Assembly: GCF_009914055.1 (NCBI RefSeq)
Contig: NZ_CP028271.1
Location: forward strand, 3,596,001-3,660,000
DNA: 64,000 nt
Source of the DNA: Mixta intestinalis
Lineage (GTDB): Bacteria > Pseudomonadota > Gammaproteobacteria > Enterobacterales > Enterobacteriaceae
Direction of reading: 5' to 3'
Position 1 is the first letter of the stretch. Every line of letters begins with the position of its first letter. Shown here one piece after another: positions 23,592 through 30,510 of this stretch. The notes beneath the pieces are model-generated. The model searched no databases. It was not told the origin of the DNA and saw only the letters and a program-made list of their open reading frames with translations. Made by a program: the position numbers and the translations under genes.

Positions 23592-24593
23592 CGAGCACTA
23601 TCCAGATATGCAGCTATGAACGCTTCCGCGACCGGCGCAACGATGGCATTACCGTAGGCGCGCAACTGGCCCACTCTTCCGGCAACCCCATCAACCAGCG
23701 GCTTAAGTCCGGGTTTAACTGGCCTCCACTTTCCATCCCGGCAGAAAACCCAGTCAGAACCTGCCCAGAATCCACCAACCGCATTGGTGAGGCCATCCGT
23801 GCCGCACCGCCCAGAGTTGTGCCCCTCGATGGGTGGTTTGCCGCCGCCCCCCATCCCTGCAACCTGATTGTTGCCTATCGTTGTCGGTGTAGGCCAGCCC
23901 GCTAATTGTGCTGTCACATCCAACCGATCCGTTGACAGTTTCCCGTTGCGAATCCTGCCACCCAGATAACCGCCCTTCCCGTCCGTCGCTGTTGGTGTCG
24001 GCCACCCGGCTAATACAACTGCCGTTTGCAAATTCAATCCGCCCTTCCTCCCCGCATTCGACGGGTGTTTCCATGAATTGGCTGTCGGCGTCGGCCACCC
24101 AGAAGAGGCGCTGTCTGATGTGCGGGGCACCGAAGCCCGCAGCGCAGAGATCGAAACCTGCAAAGGCGTAAGCCGCGTTTTCCAGCTTAGCTTGTACATC
24201 GTCGAGCCAATCAAGGCCGTCTTTGCTCGCAACCTGTTCGCCAAAGATAGCGTTAGGCTGGCACTCCGAAATAAGACGAAACCATGCGGGGAAAAGGTGG
24301 CGTTTATCGCTTTTTCCTTTTTTTGATCCACAGACACTGAAAGGCTGGCATGGGCATGAGCCTGTCCAAACTGGTCGATCATCGGGCCATCCTGCCCGGC
24401 GCAAGGCGTAAGACCAGACGCCGATACCGGCAAAGAAGTGGCATTGTGTGAATCCTTTAAGGTCATTTGCGGTTACTTCCTCAATAGAACGAGTGTCAAC
24501 GACGCCGGGGGCAATATGTCCCGCGTCGATCAGGTTGCGCAGCCACTGCGCAGCGAAGGGATCGATCTCGTTGTAATAAGCCGTCACAATCAC
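23588..24593 (-). pseudogene. Cytosine-C5 DNA methyltransferase, frameshifted near its 3' end
   Basis: Starts at GTG 24593 (MIVTAYYNEIDPFAAQWLRN), overlapping the dam stop. The SAM-binding FFAGIGVWS, catalytic TGSCPCQPFS and the GFGAPHIRQRLFWVAD block are present. This frame stops at 23754, but the expected C-terminus (GGFWAGSDWVFCRDGKWRP ... RAYGNAIVAPVAEAFI) continues in the next frame to 23588, where its stop would overlap the gpA start. One extra base explains the shift; the G6 run on the - strand (23847-23852) is a likely site. Without it the protein has 334 aa. Could be a true mutation or a sequence error. Confidence 0.88.
23614..24466 (-). pseudogene. Second reading frame inside dcm with its own repeat motifs, same frameshift
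   Basis: From 24466 a different frame runs through dcm: it begins MTLKDSHNATSLPVSASGL, passes GSTMYKLSWKTR and ALRASVPRTSDS, and contains three GWPTPT repeats. Its expected ending (AGMESGGQLNP, SRWLMGLPEEWASCAPT) is found one frame further on, ending at 23614. I recall proteins with these blocks as separate phage ORFs of unknown function. The same +1 base that breaks dcm breaks this frame. Whether it is translated is unknown. Confidence 0.45.
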
Positions 24594-25480
24594 GCCCCCT
24601 CAGCACACTGCCCGCAGCTCTCACAGTTCCCGCAACCACCTGCCGGGCATCCTTCAACGATGCCCAAAGTGCCGATCACCTCTTTGGCCTTCTGGCGGTT
24701 GCTGGCGTCAGTGCTAACGGAGCGTTGCACATCGATTTCATGCAGGCGGAAGCGGTGGTAAATCTCGCGGGTGGTTTCGGTGTCGCTATTGGAAATGACA
24801 ACCGGCGCGCCATATTTGCGGTTCACTTCCAGCAACTCCGCCGCTAACTGGCGGTGGTTCTTCTCGGTGAATGGCTCGGTGTGGTATTGGGTGAAATTGG
24901 CGGTTTCGCTGGCAGGCAGGTACGGCGGATCGCAGTAGATGGCTTCATCCGTTCCAACCATCACTTTGAGGGTGTTTTGAAACGAGCTGCACAGAAAAAT
25001 AGCTTTGGTGTCGTTGGCCTTCTCAGCAAACTGGCGGATCTCCGCCTCCGGGAAGTAAGGCGCGCTTTTGTGCTGACCAAACGGCACGTTATAACCGCCG
25101 CTCTGGTTGTAACGCACCACGCCGTTGTAGCCGTGGCGGTTGAGGTAGAGAAACAGGGCCGCGCGGGCCACATCAAGCAAACCTTTTGTACCGTTGAAAA
25201 TGCGGCGATTCTGTAAATATTCCTCTTTGGAATTGCCGGTCGCAAAGAGCGGGCGCGCAAGATCAATCACCAGCTCAGGATTGCTTTTGACCTCACGATA
25301 AAGGCGGATCAGATCTGGGTTGATATCCGCAAGGATGTAGCGGCGATAATCGGTATTGAGGAAAACGGAAGCGCCGCCAACAAAAGGCTCAACGAGGCAA
25401 CCAGCCTTTGGTAAATGCGGGAGTAATTCAGGCATCACGCGGCTTTTGCCACCTGGCCATTTGAGGAGGGAACGGATCAT
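24590..25480 (-). CDS. dam: DNA adenine methylase (Dam family, second copy)
   Basis: 296-aa D12-class N6-adenine methyltransferase. N-terminal LLKWPGGKSR, the SAM-binding VEPFVGGASVF and catalytic YCDPPYLP match Dam, which modifies GATC. A C-terminal tail carries a cysteine cluster (CPAGGCGNCESCGQC) that could bind a metal, not present in chromosomal Dam. Starts 4 bases inside the exonuclease gene and overlaps dcm (GTGA), so the modification genes form one coupled block before gpA. Confidence 0.92.
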   Translation of the reverse strand: MIRSLLKWPGGKSRVMPELLPHLPKAGCLVEPFVGGASVFLNTDYRRYILADINPDLIRLYREVKSNPELVIDLARPLFATGNSKEEYLQNRRIFNGTKGLLDVARAALFLYLNRHGYNGVVRYNQSGGYNVPFGQHKSAPYFPEAEIRQFAEKANDTKAIFLCSSFQNTLKVMVGTDEAIYCDPPYLPASETANFTQYHTEPFTEKNHRQLAAELLEVNRKYGAPVVISNSDTETTREIYHRFRLHEIDVQRSVSTDASNRQKAKEVIGTLGIVEGCPAGGCGNCESCGQCAEGA

Positions 25481-26049
25481 AATGCCGCCCCCGTAGCGTC
25501 TTTTGCTGCGAGGCTTTTTAGATTGTCTGAGAGCTGGGCGATCTGATTCAACACATCGGCGGCAGCATTGTGCTTTGCACAGTCAACAATGCGTTTTGAA
25601 GAATATCCGCAGACAGTTAGAGCTACCTCTTCAACCGTTCGAACGTCGCGGACATTCCAGAAATTCCAGACCGGGCTTAAATCTACACCGCGCAGGGCGT
25701 TGTAGATGATCGGCATATCGTAATCAGTACCGCGCGCCCAAACTTTCGCGCTCGCCTGATCACAATTTCTCAGGATAAACATATTTAATTCACTGAGAGC
25801 TACAGGGAGGGAGTCAGCCCCTTCTTTCGTTACCTCCGCTCGTACTTCTCCCGACTGCTTAAACCACCATTTAATTGTTTCAGCGCCCAGCGTTCCGCCG
25901 AATGCTTCACTACTTTCAATAGCAATGCGCCGGTACATTGAGGCGAAAACTTCACCTGACATAGGGTCAAAGATTGCCGCAGCAATAGACGCAATCGCCG
26001 CAGTCGGCTTGTTATCCATGGCTTCAATATCAATCATTACGTGCTTCAT
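25477..26049 (-). CDS. DEDDh 3'-5' exonuclease (Rv2179c-like)
   Basis: 190 aa. Exonuclease motif I is at the N-terminus (MIDIEAMD), and the later HNAAADV supplies the His-Asp of the DEDDh signature. The segment GAETIKWWFKQ is characteristic of the Rv2179c-like exoribonuclease domain common in phage early regions. Role in phage replication or RNA turnover is inferred. ATGA overlap with the downstream dam. Confidence 0.88.
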   Translation of the reverse strand: MKHVMIDIEAMDNKPTAAIASIAAAIFDPMSGEVFASMYRRIAIESSEAFGGTLGAETIKWWFKQSGEVRAEVTKEGADSLPVALSELNMFILRNCDQASAKVWARGTDYDMPIIYNALRGVDLSPVWNFWNVRDVRTVEEVALTVCGYSSKRIVDCAKHNAAADVLNQIAQLSDNLKSLAAKDATGAAL

Positions 26050-26118
26050 CTTGCTTTCTCCTGGGTGCAGGAAGCCCGGCGCGGTGATGCGCCTGACTAC
26101 TGGTTAATCATTCAGTGG

Positions 26119-26511
26119 TTAATTGACTGCGCCATCCGGCGCGGGTGGTGGTGATTCGCGTAACGCCTGCATTTCAAGACGCGGCGCAGCATGATCGGGG
26201 AACTCCCACGGCAACGCCGCAGCCAGCTCGGCAAGGCGTTTAATGCCCAACATCAGGCTCACTTTGTCCTGAGAGCTGAACTGTTCGAAAGGCATGGTGA
26301 GATGGGAGTGAGTCAGCGACGGCAGATCTTTAAACCGCTGGGCGGCTTCGTTTGCCAGCAGGATGATCGCCTTTTTCTGAGTCTCGCCCAGGCGGTTGAA
26401 ACGGCTCGCCGTGTCATTGGTGCGGGAAACTGAAATGCTCGACTGCAAGCGGGCGCGCTGCTCAAGGAACATCTGACGCCCGGATACTGGTTTTTCTTGT
26501 CCGATACTCAT
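26119..26511 (-). CDS. Early-region protein of unknown function
   Basis: 130 aa from ATG 26511 (MSIGQEKPVSGRQMF), mostly helical: ASRFNRLGETQKKAIILLANEAAQR and SSQDKVSLMLGIKRLAELAAALP. It occupies the place of P2 gene B or the orf80 group, and its layout is reminiscent of small DUF5347-type phage proteins, but I cannot assign it. A helicase-loader role like P2 B is possible but unsupported. Confidence 0.7.
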   Translation of the reverse strand: MSIGQEKPVSGRQMFLEQRARLQSSISVSRTNDTASRFNRLGETQKKAIILLANEAAQRFKDLPSLTHSHLTMPFEQFSSQDKVSLMLGIKRLAELAAALPWEFPDHAAPRLEMQALRESPPPAPDGAVN

Positions 26512-26596
26512 AATCCTATCCCCCATCACTACCGCTTATCAGGCGCGCTACTCGGAAGTAACGCCCCGGATAAGCACCGGTTTCCCGGTGCCTCTC

Positions 26597-26779
26597 TTAC
26601 TCGTCGCCCTGCCGCTCTTTGGCTGGCTTAATCGCAGGCCATACCAGAACAACGAGCGCCCCCACGAAGAACAGATCGCCAACTGCTGAGAGCAGATAAC
26701 TGGTGAAGTCCACAGCTACCACCATGAAAGCCAGCAGCAGAACCAACGCAGGCCGCAACATGCTCAGCATCTGGCTCAT
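26597..26779 (-). CDS. Small membrane protein coupled to TerB
   Basis: 60 aa with two transmembrane helices (about residues 8-28 and 32-50) and a charged C-terminus (KPAKERQGDE). The start ATG overlaps the stop of the terB-like gene (ATGA), so the two are made together. TerB proteins elsewhere work at membranes, so this could be its anchor; inference. Confidence 0.72.
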   Translation of the reverse strand: MSQMLSMLRPALVLLLAFMVVAVDFTSYLLSAVGDLFFVGALVVLVWPAIKPAKERQGDE

Positions 26780-27210
26780 CAGATGTAATCCTCAACGCGC
26801 AGACCCAGAAGACGCCCAACCTCTTCCAGCACCTTCTGCTCTTCCGGCTCGATCTCGCCGTCAGCTTCGGCAATGGTCAGCATGTTGACGAAGACCTCCT
26901 CCGCCTCTTTCGGGTCGTTTTTGATATCTTCGATTTCACGCAGGATATTCATGCGACCAATGCGAAAACCTGCCTCAAGCTGTTCAGTGAAGCGGGTGAT
27001 CAGCGAGGTGATTTCGTTGCCGTAATGACTCAGGCGGGGATTAGAGCGCAGCAGCTGATCGAGCTTTGCGGTTTCCTCTTTTTCAATTTCACCATCAGCA
27101 GCAGCAACCAGCAGACAGCCACCGACAATGGCCTCCATCAGATCGCGGTTTTCAACTTTCTTTAATTCAACTTTTACAGCAGCGGTTTTTTTCTTGAACA
27201 TGCCAAACAT
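26779..27210 (-). CDS. terB: TerB-family protein
   Basis: 143-aa acidic helical protein with the TerB domain: GGCLLVAAADGEIEKEE near residue 30 and a second copy of the pattern, TIAEADGEIEPEEQKVLEEV, near residue 115; the DGE-I-x-x-E motifs are metal-binding in TerB. TerB is known from tellurite-resistance and stress clusters and is often found in phages. Lies in the early operon, coupled to a small membrane protein. Resistance to phage or colicin is a possible but unproven role. Confidence 0.88.
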   Translation of the reverse strand: MFGMFKKKTAAVKVELKKVENRDLMEAIVGGCLLVAAADGEIEKEETAKLDQLLRSNPRLSHYGNEITSLITRFTEQLEAGFRIGRMNILREIEDIKNDPKEAEEVFVNMLTIAEADGEIEPEEQKVLEEVGRLLGLRVEDYI

Positions 27211-27295
27211 AATTAACCCCTTTTTTGGGTGAGTGAATGCGCCATCACTTAATAAGTGACGACAGGTAGAAAAAGTTTTATCTGTTACTTAATTA

Positions 27296-27523
27296 CTAAA
27301 GCAGCTTTCTAAATAACCCTACTAAGGCACTAAATAAACCTTTGTTTATCTTCTTCGTATAAACAAAAGGCTTACTCATACCTTTAATAAAACGCACCTT
27401 ATTCGGTTCCGGCTTAAAGAAACGCCCGTCCGGGCATTCAATCCAGCCGCGTGTATTGCGGTAATGCGTGACCTGGCAACCGTGCTTTAACAGGCTGGCA
27501 AGTGATGGGGCGTTATCGTTCAT
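27296..27523 (-). CDS. Small early protein, Fil-like
   Basis: 75 aa, MNDNAPSLASLLKHGCQVTH, then GWIECPDGRFFKPEP and a basic C-terminus. The GWxExPxGRxFxPxP pattern and position resemble the Fil (filamentation, DUF2724) proteins of 186-like phages, which block cell division. The assignment is by resemblance only. Confidence 0.6.
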   Translation of the reverse strand: MNDNAPSLASLLKHGCQVTHYRNTRGWIECPDGRFFKPEPNKVRFIKGMSKPFVYTKKINKGLFSALVGLFRKLL

Positions 27524-27535
27524 ATAGTATACCTG

Positions 27536-27709
27536 CTACAGTTGTCTACGGGCCTTGCGCTCTACTTCTGCGCGGCGAGCTTTAAATTCAGCAAACGCTT
27601 TAGCTCTCTGCTGTTTTACTTTTTCGCTTCGCTGCCGGATCAGGAATTGAATTAAATACAAAACCAGCACAGCAAAAATAGAAAGGCCGATAATCATTTC
27701 AGCTTTCAT
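27536..27709 (-). CDS. Small single-helix membrane protein
   Basis: 57 aa from ATG 27709 (MKAEMIIGLSIFAVLVLYLI); one N-terminal transmembrane helix followed by a very basic coiled region (RAKAFAEFKARRAEVERKAR). A GTG at 27718 is an alternative start. Overlaps the end of the upstream gene. Function unknown; small membrane proteins are common in P2-like early operons. Confidence 0.6.
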   Translation of the reverse strand: MKAEMIIGLSIFAVLVLYLIQFLIRQRSEKVKQQRAKAFAEFKARRAEVERKARRQL

Positions 27710-27902
27710 AACTTTCACCGCTCTTTAACTTATCAATGGTTTTCATTGCTTCGGCTAAAGCAAAATCACGCCCTAAATAGTTCCCATTATTTAAAACGCT
27801 ATATGCCGTTTTCATCGTAATGGCATTGCGCGGGCATTTATGAATTGTGAAGCCACGATAAATATAACTATGGCGACTTAATTGTATTAACTGGCCCGTC
27901 AT
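27699..27902 (-). CDS. Small early protein, unknown function
   Basis: 67 aa, MTGQLIQLSRHSYIYRGFTI then HKCPRNAITMKTAYSVLNNG and LAEAMKTIDKLK. Compact beta-rich sequence; no family recognised. Lies 12 bases after cox in the same direction. Confidence 0.6.
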   Translation of the reverse strand: MTGQLIQLSRHSYIYRGFTIHKCPRNAITMKTAYSVLNNGNYLGRDFALAEAMKTIDKLKSGESYES

Positions 27903-27914
27903 ATCATCGACTCC

Positions 27915-28196
27915 TTACAAACCAATCCATAGCAGCCAGGCATCACGTTGCTCTTTCGGGCGGTTGAAATAGGCGTCGCGCATCGCGCGGTTGAATTCTG
28001 GAATGTAGATCCAGTTCTCTGAACGACCTGTCAATGCCTCTGGGTTCTTCTTCTGAACTACTGGCAGCTTGCCATCACGAACCATGTCACCCACTGCGTT
28101 GGCGGTTTTACCAATCATTTCAGCAAATTTTGGGGTAGGCACTGCATCTACCGGGTGGCGCAATTCGATGTAGCCCTCTGGGTATTTGTCTTTCAT
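27915..28196 (-). CDS. cox: Cox-type excisionase/lytic switch regulator
   Basis: 93 aa. P2 Cox binds DNA to repress the C-int promoter and acts as directionality factor for excision. Resemblance: TPKFAEMIGKTANAVGDMVR DNA-binding region, WIYIPEFNRAMRDAYFNRP, and the C-terminal RPKEQRDAWLLWIGL, nearly as in P2 Cox (RPKE-RDGWLMWLGL). First gene of the - strand early operon, divergent from C. Confidence 0.9.
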   Translation of the reverse strand: MKDKYPEGYIELRHPVDAVPTPKFAEMIGKTANAVGDMVRDGKLPVVQKKNPEALTGRSENWIYIPEFNRAMRDAYFNRPKEQRDAWLLWIGL

Positions 28197-28221
28197 GTGT
28201 AATAATCCTCTTCAATGTTCA

Positions 28222-28257
28222 GCCGCCTCTAGCTGGCTGTAGCCGCTTCTGGCGGCT
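28222..28257. promoter_or_regulatory. Two palindromic sites in the Cox/C switch region
   Basis: AGCCGC-N5-GCGGCT is a perfect 6-bp inverted repeat at 28241-28257; a degenerate version (AGCCGCCTCTAGCTGGCT) lies 20 bp upstream at 28222. The 20-bp spacing places both on one helix face. The sequence TGTAGCCGCTTCTGGCGG (28238-28255) recurs exactly at 29709-29726 next to the attachment site. Likely bound by Cox or integrase, which act at both places; inference. Confidence 0.6.
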
Positions 28258-28272
28258 GTTCATTTGGCTCAG

Positions 28273-28293
28273 GAAGTTCCACATACGAACTTC
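28273..28293. promoter_or_regulatory. Dyad GAAGTT-N9-AACTTC upstream of C
   Basis: A perfect 6-bp inverted repeat 32 bases before the C start, with further GTTC/GAAC half-sites at 28309-28312 and 28320-28323. A likely operator for the C repressor on its own divergent promoter region; not proven. Confidence 0.5.
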
Positions 28294-28324
28294 TTGGTTG
28301 TGAATCTAGTTCGAAAACGGAACC

Positions 28325-28624
28325 ATGTCAATGACCTTTGAAGAGAAACTAAAGCTAATTCGTAGCGCCGAAGGGCTGAATCAGTCACAGCTATCTGATA
28401 TCTCAGGGATCCCATTAAGCACCCTCAAAAAGATAGAGGCCGGGTATCAAGACCCCGGCTGGAATGTTCTTAGCAAGATCACTGAACACCCCCGATTTCA
28501 GAAATACACACTTTGGCTAATGACTGGAACTACCGCACCACAGGCCGGGCAAATAGCCCCGACTCTCTCCCCTGATGGGCAAGGGAGAACAACATCACGC
28601 CAATCAAGGCCGAAGGCTGGCTAA
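28325..28624 (+). CDS. C: P2-type C repressor
   Basis: Maintains lysogeny by blocking the early promoter. Exactly 99 aa, the length of P2 C, with a helix-turn-helix at about residues 19-40 (NQSQLSDISGIPLSTLKKIE), a dimerisation segment FQKYTLWLMTG and the typical C-terminal APQAGQIAPTLSPDGQ. First gene of the + strand C-int unit. Confidence 0.93.
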   Translation: MSMTFEEKLKLIRSAEGLNQSQLSDISGIPLSTLKKIEAGYQDPGWNVLSKITEHPRFQKYTLWLMTGTTAPQAGQIAPTLSPDGQGRTTSRQSRPKAG

Positions 28625-28690
28625 AAATCTGGTTTTTCTTTGCGCTAGAACAATCAGCGCAAAATGACAATTGCACTGGAGGGCTTCGCT

Positions 28691-29671
28691 ATGTCGATTA
28701 AGAAGCTCGAAGGTGGTCAATACGAAGTAGACGTTTACCCGCGTGGGCGTAATGGAAAACGCATCCGCAGGCGGTTCGATAAGAAACAAGAAGCTGTACT
28801 TTTTGAGCGTTATGTATTGGTAAACGCCGACAAAAAAGAATGGCTGGGGGCAAGCGTAGATCGCCGCACTTTAAGCGAGTTATTAGAGGCTTGGTGGTTG
28901 CTGTACGGGCAGACGCTGGAAAATGGCGAAATAGAGAAACGGCACCTGAACAAAACGATCAGGGCGCTGGGAGATCCAGCCGTTAACCGTTTGAGCAAAC
29001 GCACAATAGCGCAGCACCGCAGCCAGCGCCTGGATGATGGGATCAGCGCGGCAACGATAAATCGTGATATATACCGACTTTCTGGCATGTTCAGCGCACT
29101 GATCAAACTGGAAGAATTCAGGAAGGAAAACCCCTGCAAGGGGCTGGAACCACTGAAAGAAACACCGCCAGCAATGACCTATCTCACGAAGTCAGAGATC
29201 AGCAAACTGCTGGAAACCTTATCCGGTGACGATCGGCGCGTAGCGTTGGTATGCCTTAGCACTGGCGCACGTTGGGGCGAAGGCAGTGCCCTGCGAGGTG
29301 AGCAGGTTAACCATGGGCGCGTGACGTTCCTTAAAACCAAAAATGGGAAAAAGCGAACGGTTCCAATATCGGCAGAGCTGGAGGAAGAGATCAAGACCAG
29401 TGACACCGGGCCATTGTTCAAAGTTGATTATGAAAACTTCTGCGAACAGCTCAGGCAGGTTAAACCAGACTTGCCACGCGGGCAGGCTACGCATGTGCTT
29501 CGGCACACGTTCGCGAGCTGGTTCATGATGAACGGCGGCAACATTATCGCGTTACAGCAGATTCTGGGTCATGCGAGCATACAACAAACGATGGTTTATG
29601 CTCATCTTGCCCCTGATTACCTAAAGCACGCGGTAACGTTAAACCCGCTTGGTGGAGGGTTGGCAATTTGA
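28691..29671 (+). CDS. int: P2-type tyrosine integrase
   Basis: Site-specific recombinase, 326 aa from ATG 28691 (MSIKKLEGGQYEVDVYPRGR), with GGAGGG 8 bases upstream; the frame from 28664 is not preferred. The catalytic residues are visible: Arg in STGARWGEGSALR, the HVLRHTFASW box, and LGHASIQQTMVYAH with the nucleophilic Tyr. Co-transcribed with C. The attachment site follows within 100 bases. Confidence 0.95.
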   Translation: MSIKKLEGGQYEVDVYPRGRNGKRIRRRFDKKQEAVLFERYVLVNADKKEWLGASVDRRTLSELLEAWWLLYGQTLENGEIEKRHLNKTIRALGDPAVNRLSKRTIAQHRSQRLDDGISAATINRDIYRLSGMFSALIKLEEFRKENPCKGLEPLKETPPAMTYLTKSEISKLLETLSGDDRRVALVCLSTGARWGEGSALRGEQVNHGRVTFLKTKNGKKRTVPISAELEEEIKTSDTGPLFKVDYENFCEQLRQVKPDLPRGQATHVLRHTFASWFMMNGGNIIALQQILGHASIQQTMVYAHLAPDYLKHAVTLNPLGGGLAI

Positions 29672-29770
29672 CTACACGTTGACTACGCCGACAAACACTA
29701 TAACCCGTTGTAGCCGCTTCTGGCGGTTACACGGTAGCTTGATTTAAAAGGGATTTTTTCTAAGTACCTG
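29672..29770. other. Right attachment region (attR side)
   Basis: Non-coding stretch between int and the cpxP terminator. The phage/host border must lie here or within the terminator, but attL is not in the window, so the core repeat cannot be read. It contains a second copy of TGTAGCCGCTTCTGGCGG (29709-29726), plausible as an arm-type site. No tRNA gene is present, so this is an intergenic insertion beside cpxP. Confidence 0.7.
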
Positions 29771-29799
29771 ATAAAAAAAACCCCCTCATCATGAGGGGG
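29771..29799 (-). terminator. cpxP terminator
   Basis: On the - strand a 9-bp stem CCCCCTCAT / ATGAGGGGG with a one-base centre is followed by eight T (29773-29780 read as complement). It ends cpxP transcription and abuts the prophage. Confidence 0.88.
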
Positions 29800-29843
29800 A
29801 AGACAGGGATGGTGTCTATGGCAAGGAAAACAGGGATACTATG

Positions 29844-30359
29844 TTACTGGTTACTGCCGGTACTACTCGCTTCATGCAGCAAGGGAACCCGCTGCTGATT
29901 CGTCAGCCTGCGCAACTCGTTCATACGTTGCTCATGCCGTGTTTGTAAAACAGCCTGCTGCTGCGGCGTTAGCAGGTGATACATCTGGTTGCGGATGCGG
30001 GACATTTCGACCTGCCGCATAACCTGTTCCTGTGCTAACTTTTCTGCCTGCGCCCTGACGGCTGCTTCATTAAATTCATCTGCAATGATTAAATTATGCA
30101 GGTTTTCAATGTCATTAACGTTTACGAGCGGACGCGCATATTGCGTTTGCTGCATCAGATCTCGCATCTGCTGACGCTGCTGCTCCGAAAGCTTGATGCC
30201 ATCGAACATATGGCTTTGCAGATTTTGCGCTATGCTGCCAAACATCGCTTCGCCTGGCTGTTGCATTACGCTGACCGTTGTAACATCTGCCGCCCATGCG
30301 CTGGAGTAACTTAAAACCACCGAGGCTGAAGCTAAAACGGCGGCGGTCACTTTGCGCAT
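29844..30359 (-). CDS. cpxP: Periplasmic Cpx inhibitor/adaptor CpxP
   Basis: 171 aa. A signal peptide (residues 1-23, ending SSAWA) precedes a helical periplasmic protein with two LTxxQ-type motifs (LSEQQRQQMRDLM and LTPQQQAVLQTR). CpxP binds the CpxA sensor domain and delivers misfolded pilins to DegP. Divergent from cpxRA and controlled by CpxR through the shared intergenic region. Next to the prophage end. Confidence 0.96.
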   Translation of the reverse strand: MRKVTAAVLASASVVLSYSSAWAADVTTVSVMQQPGEAMFGSIAQNLQSHMFDGIKLSEQQRQQMRDLMQQTQYARPLVNVNDIENLHNLIIADEFNEAAVRAQAEKLAQEQVMRQVEMSRIRNQMYHLLTPQQQAVLQTRHEQRMNELRRLTNQQRVPLLHEASSTGSNQ

Positions 30360-30441
30360 CGTTCACTCCCACTTTCGTCTACGTCATTTGATTCAACGAG
30401 GTTCAGACTACAGGGATGGCTGCAAACTAGCGTCAGGGGGT

Positions 30442-30456
30442 GTAAAACTACGTAAA
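30442..30456. promoter_or_regulatory. CpxR box GTAAA-N5-GTAAA
   Basis: A perfect match to the CpxR binding consensus, lying between divergent cpxP and cpxR, 55 bases before the cpxR start. It is expected to mediate strong activation of cpxP and positive autoregulation of cpxRA. Confidence 0.9.
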
Positions 30457-30510
30457 GCGATGGAATGGGGTGTGCGATCACGCTATTTTGCCTGCGGAGG
30501 GCTTAAGAAA

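Larger units (their letters stand above)
1..29750. mobile_element. P2-type prophage, left part outside the window
   Basis: Nearly the full P2 gene set is present: FI, FII, E/E', T, U, H, I, J, W, V, S, R, lysis genes, X, L, M, N, O, P, Q, the initiator A, Cox, a 99-residue C repressor and a tyrosine integrase. The right end lies between int (stop 29671) and the host cpxP terminator. The left end, with the FI start and presumably D, ogr and attL, is not in the window, so the att core cannot be delimited by its repeat. The order differs from P2: the FI-U block runs toward the V-H block instead of following it in the same direction. It looks largely complete, but T and dcm are frameshifted in this sequence. 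Confidence 0.95.

Noticed and set aside
29672..29843. tRNA gene as integration target
   Set aside because: No cloverleaf or tRNA end sequence; the site is the cpxP 3' intergenic region.
30352..30510. Upstream extension of cpxR
   Set aside because: Covers the CpxR box and promoter; ATG 30511 has GGAGGG and gives the exact E. coli length.
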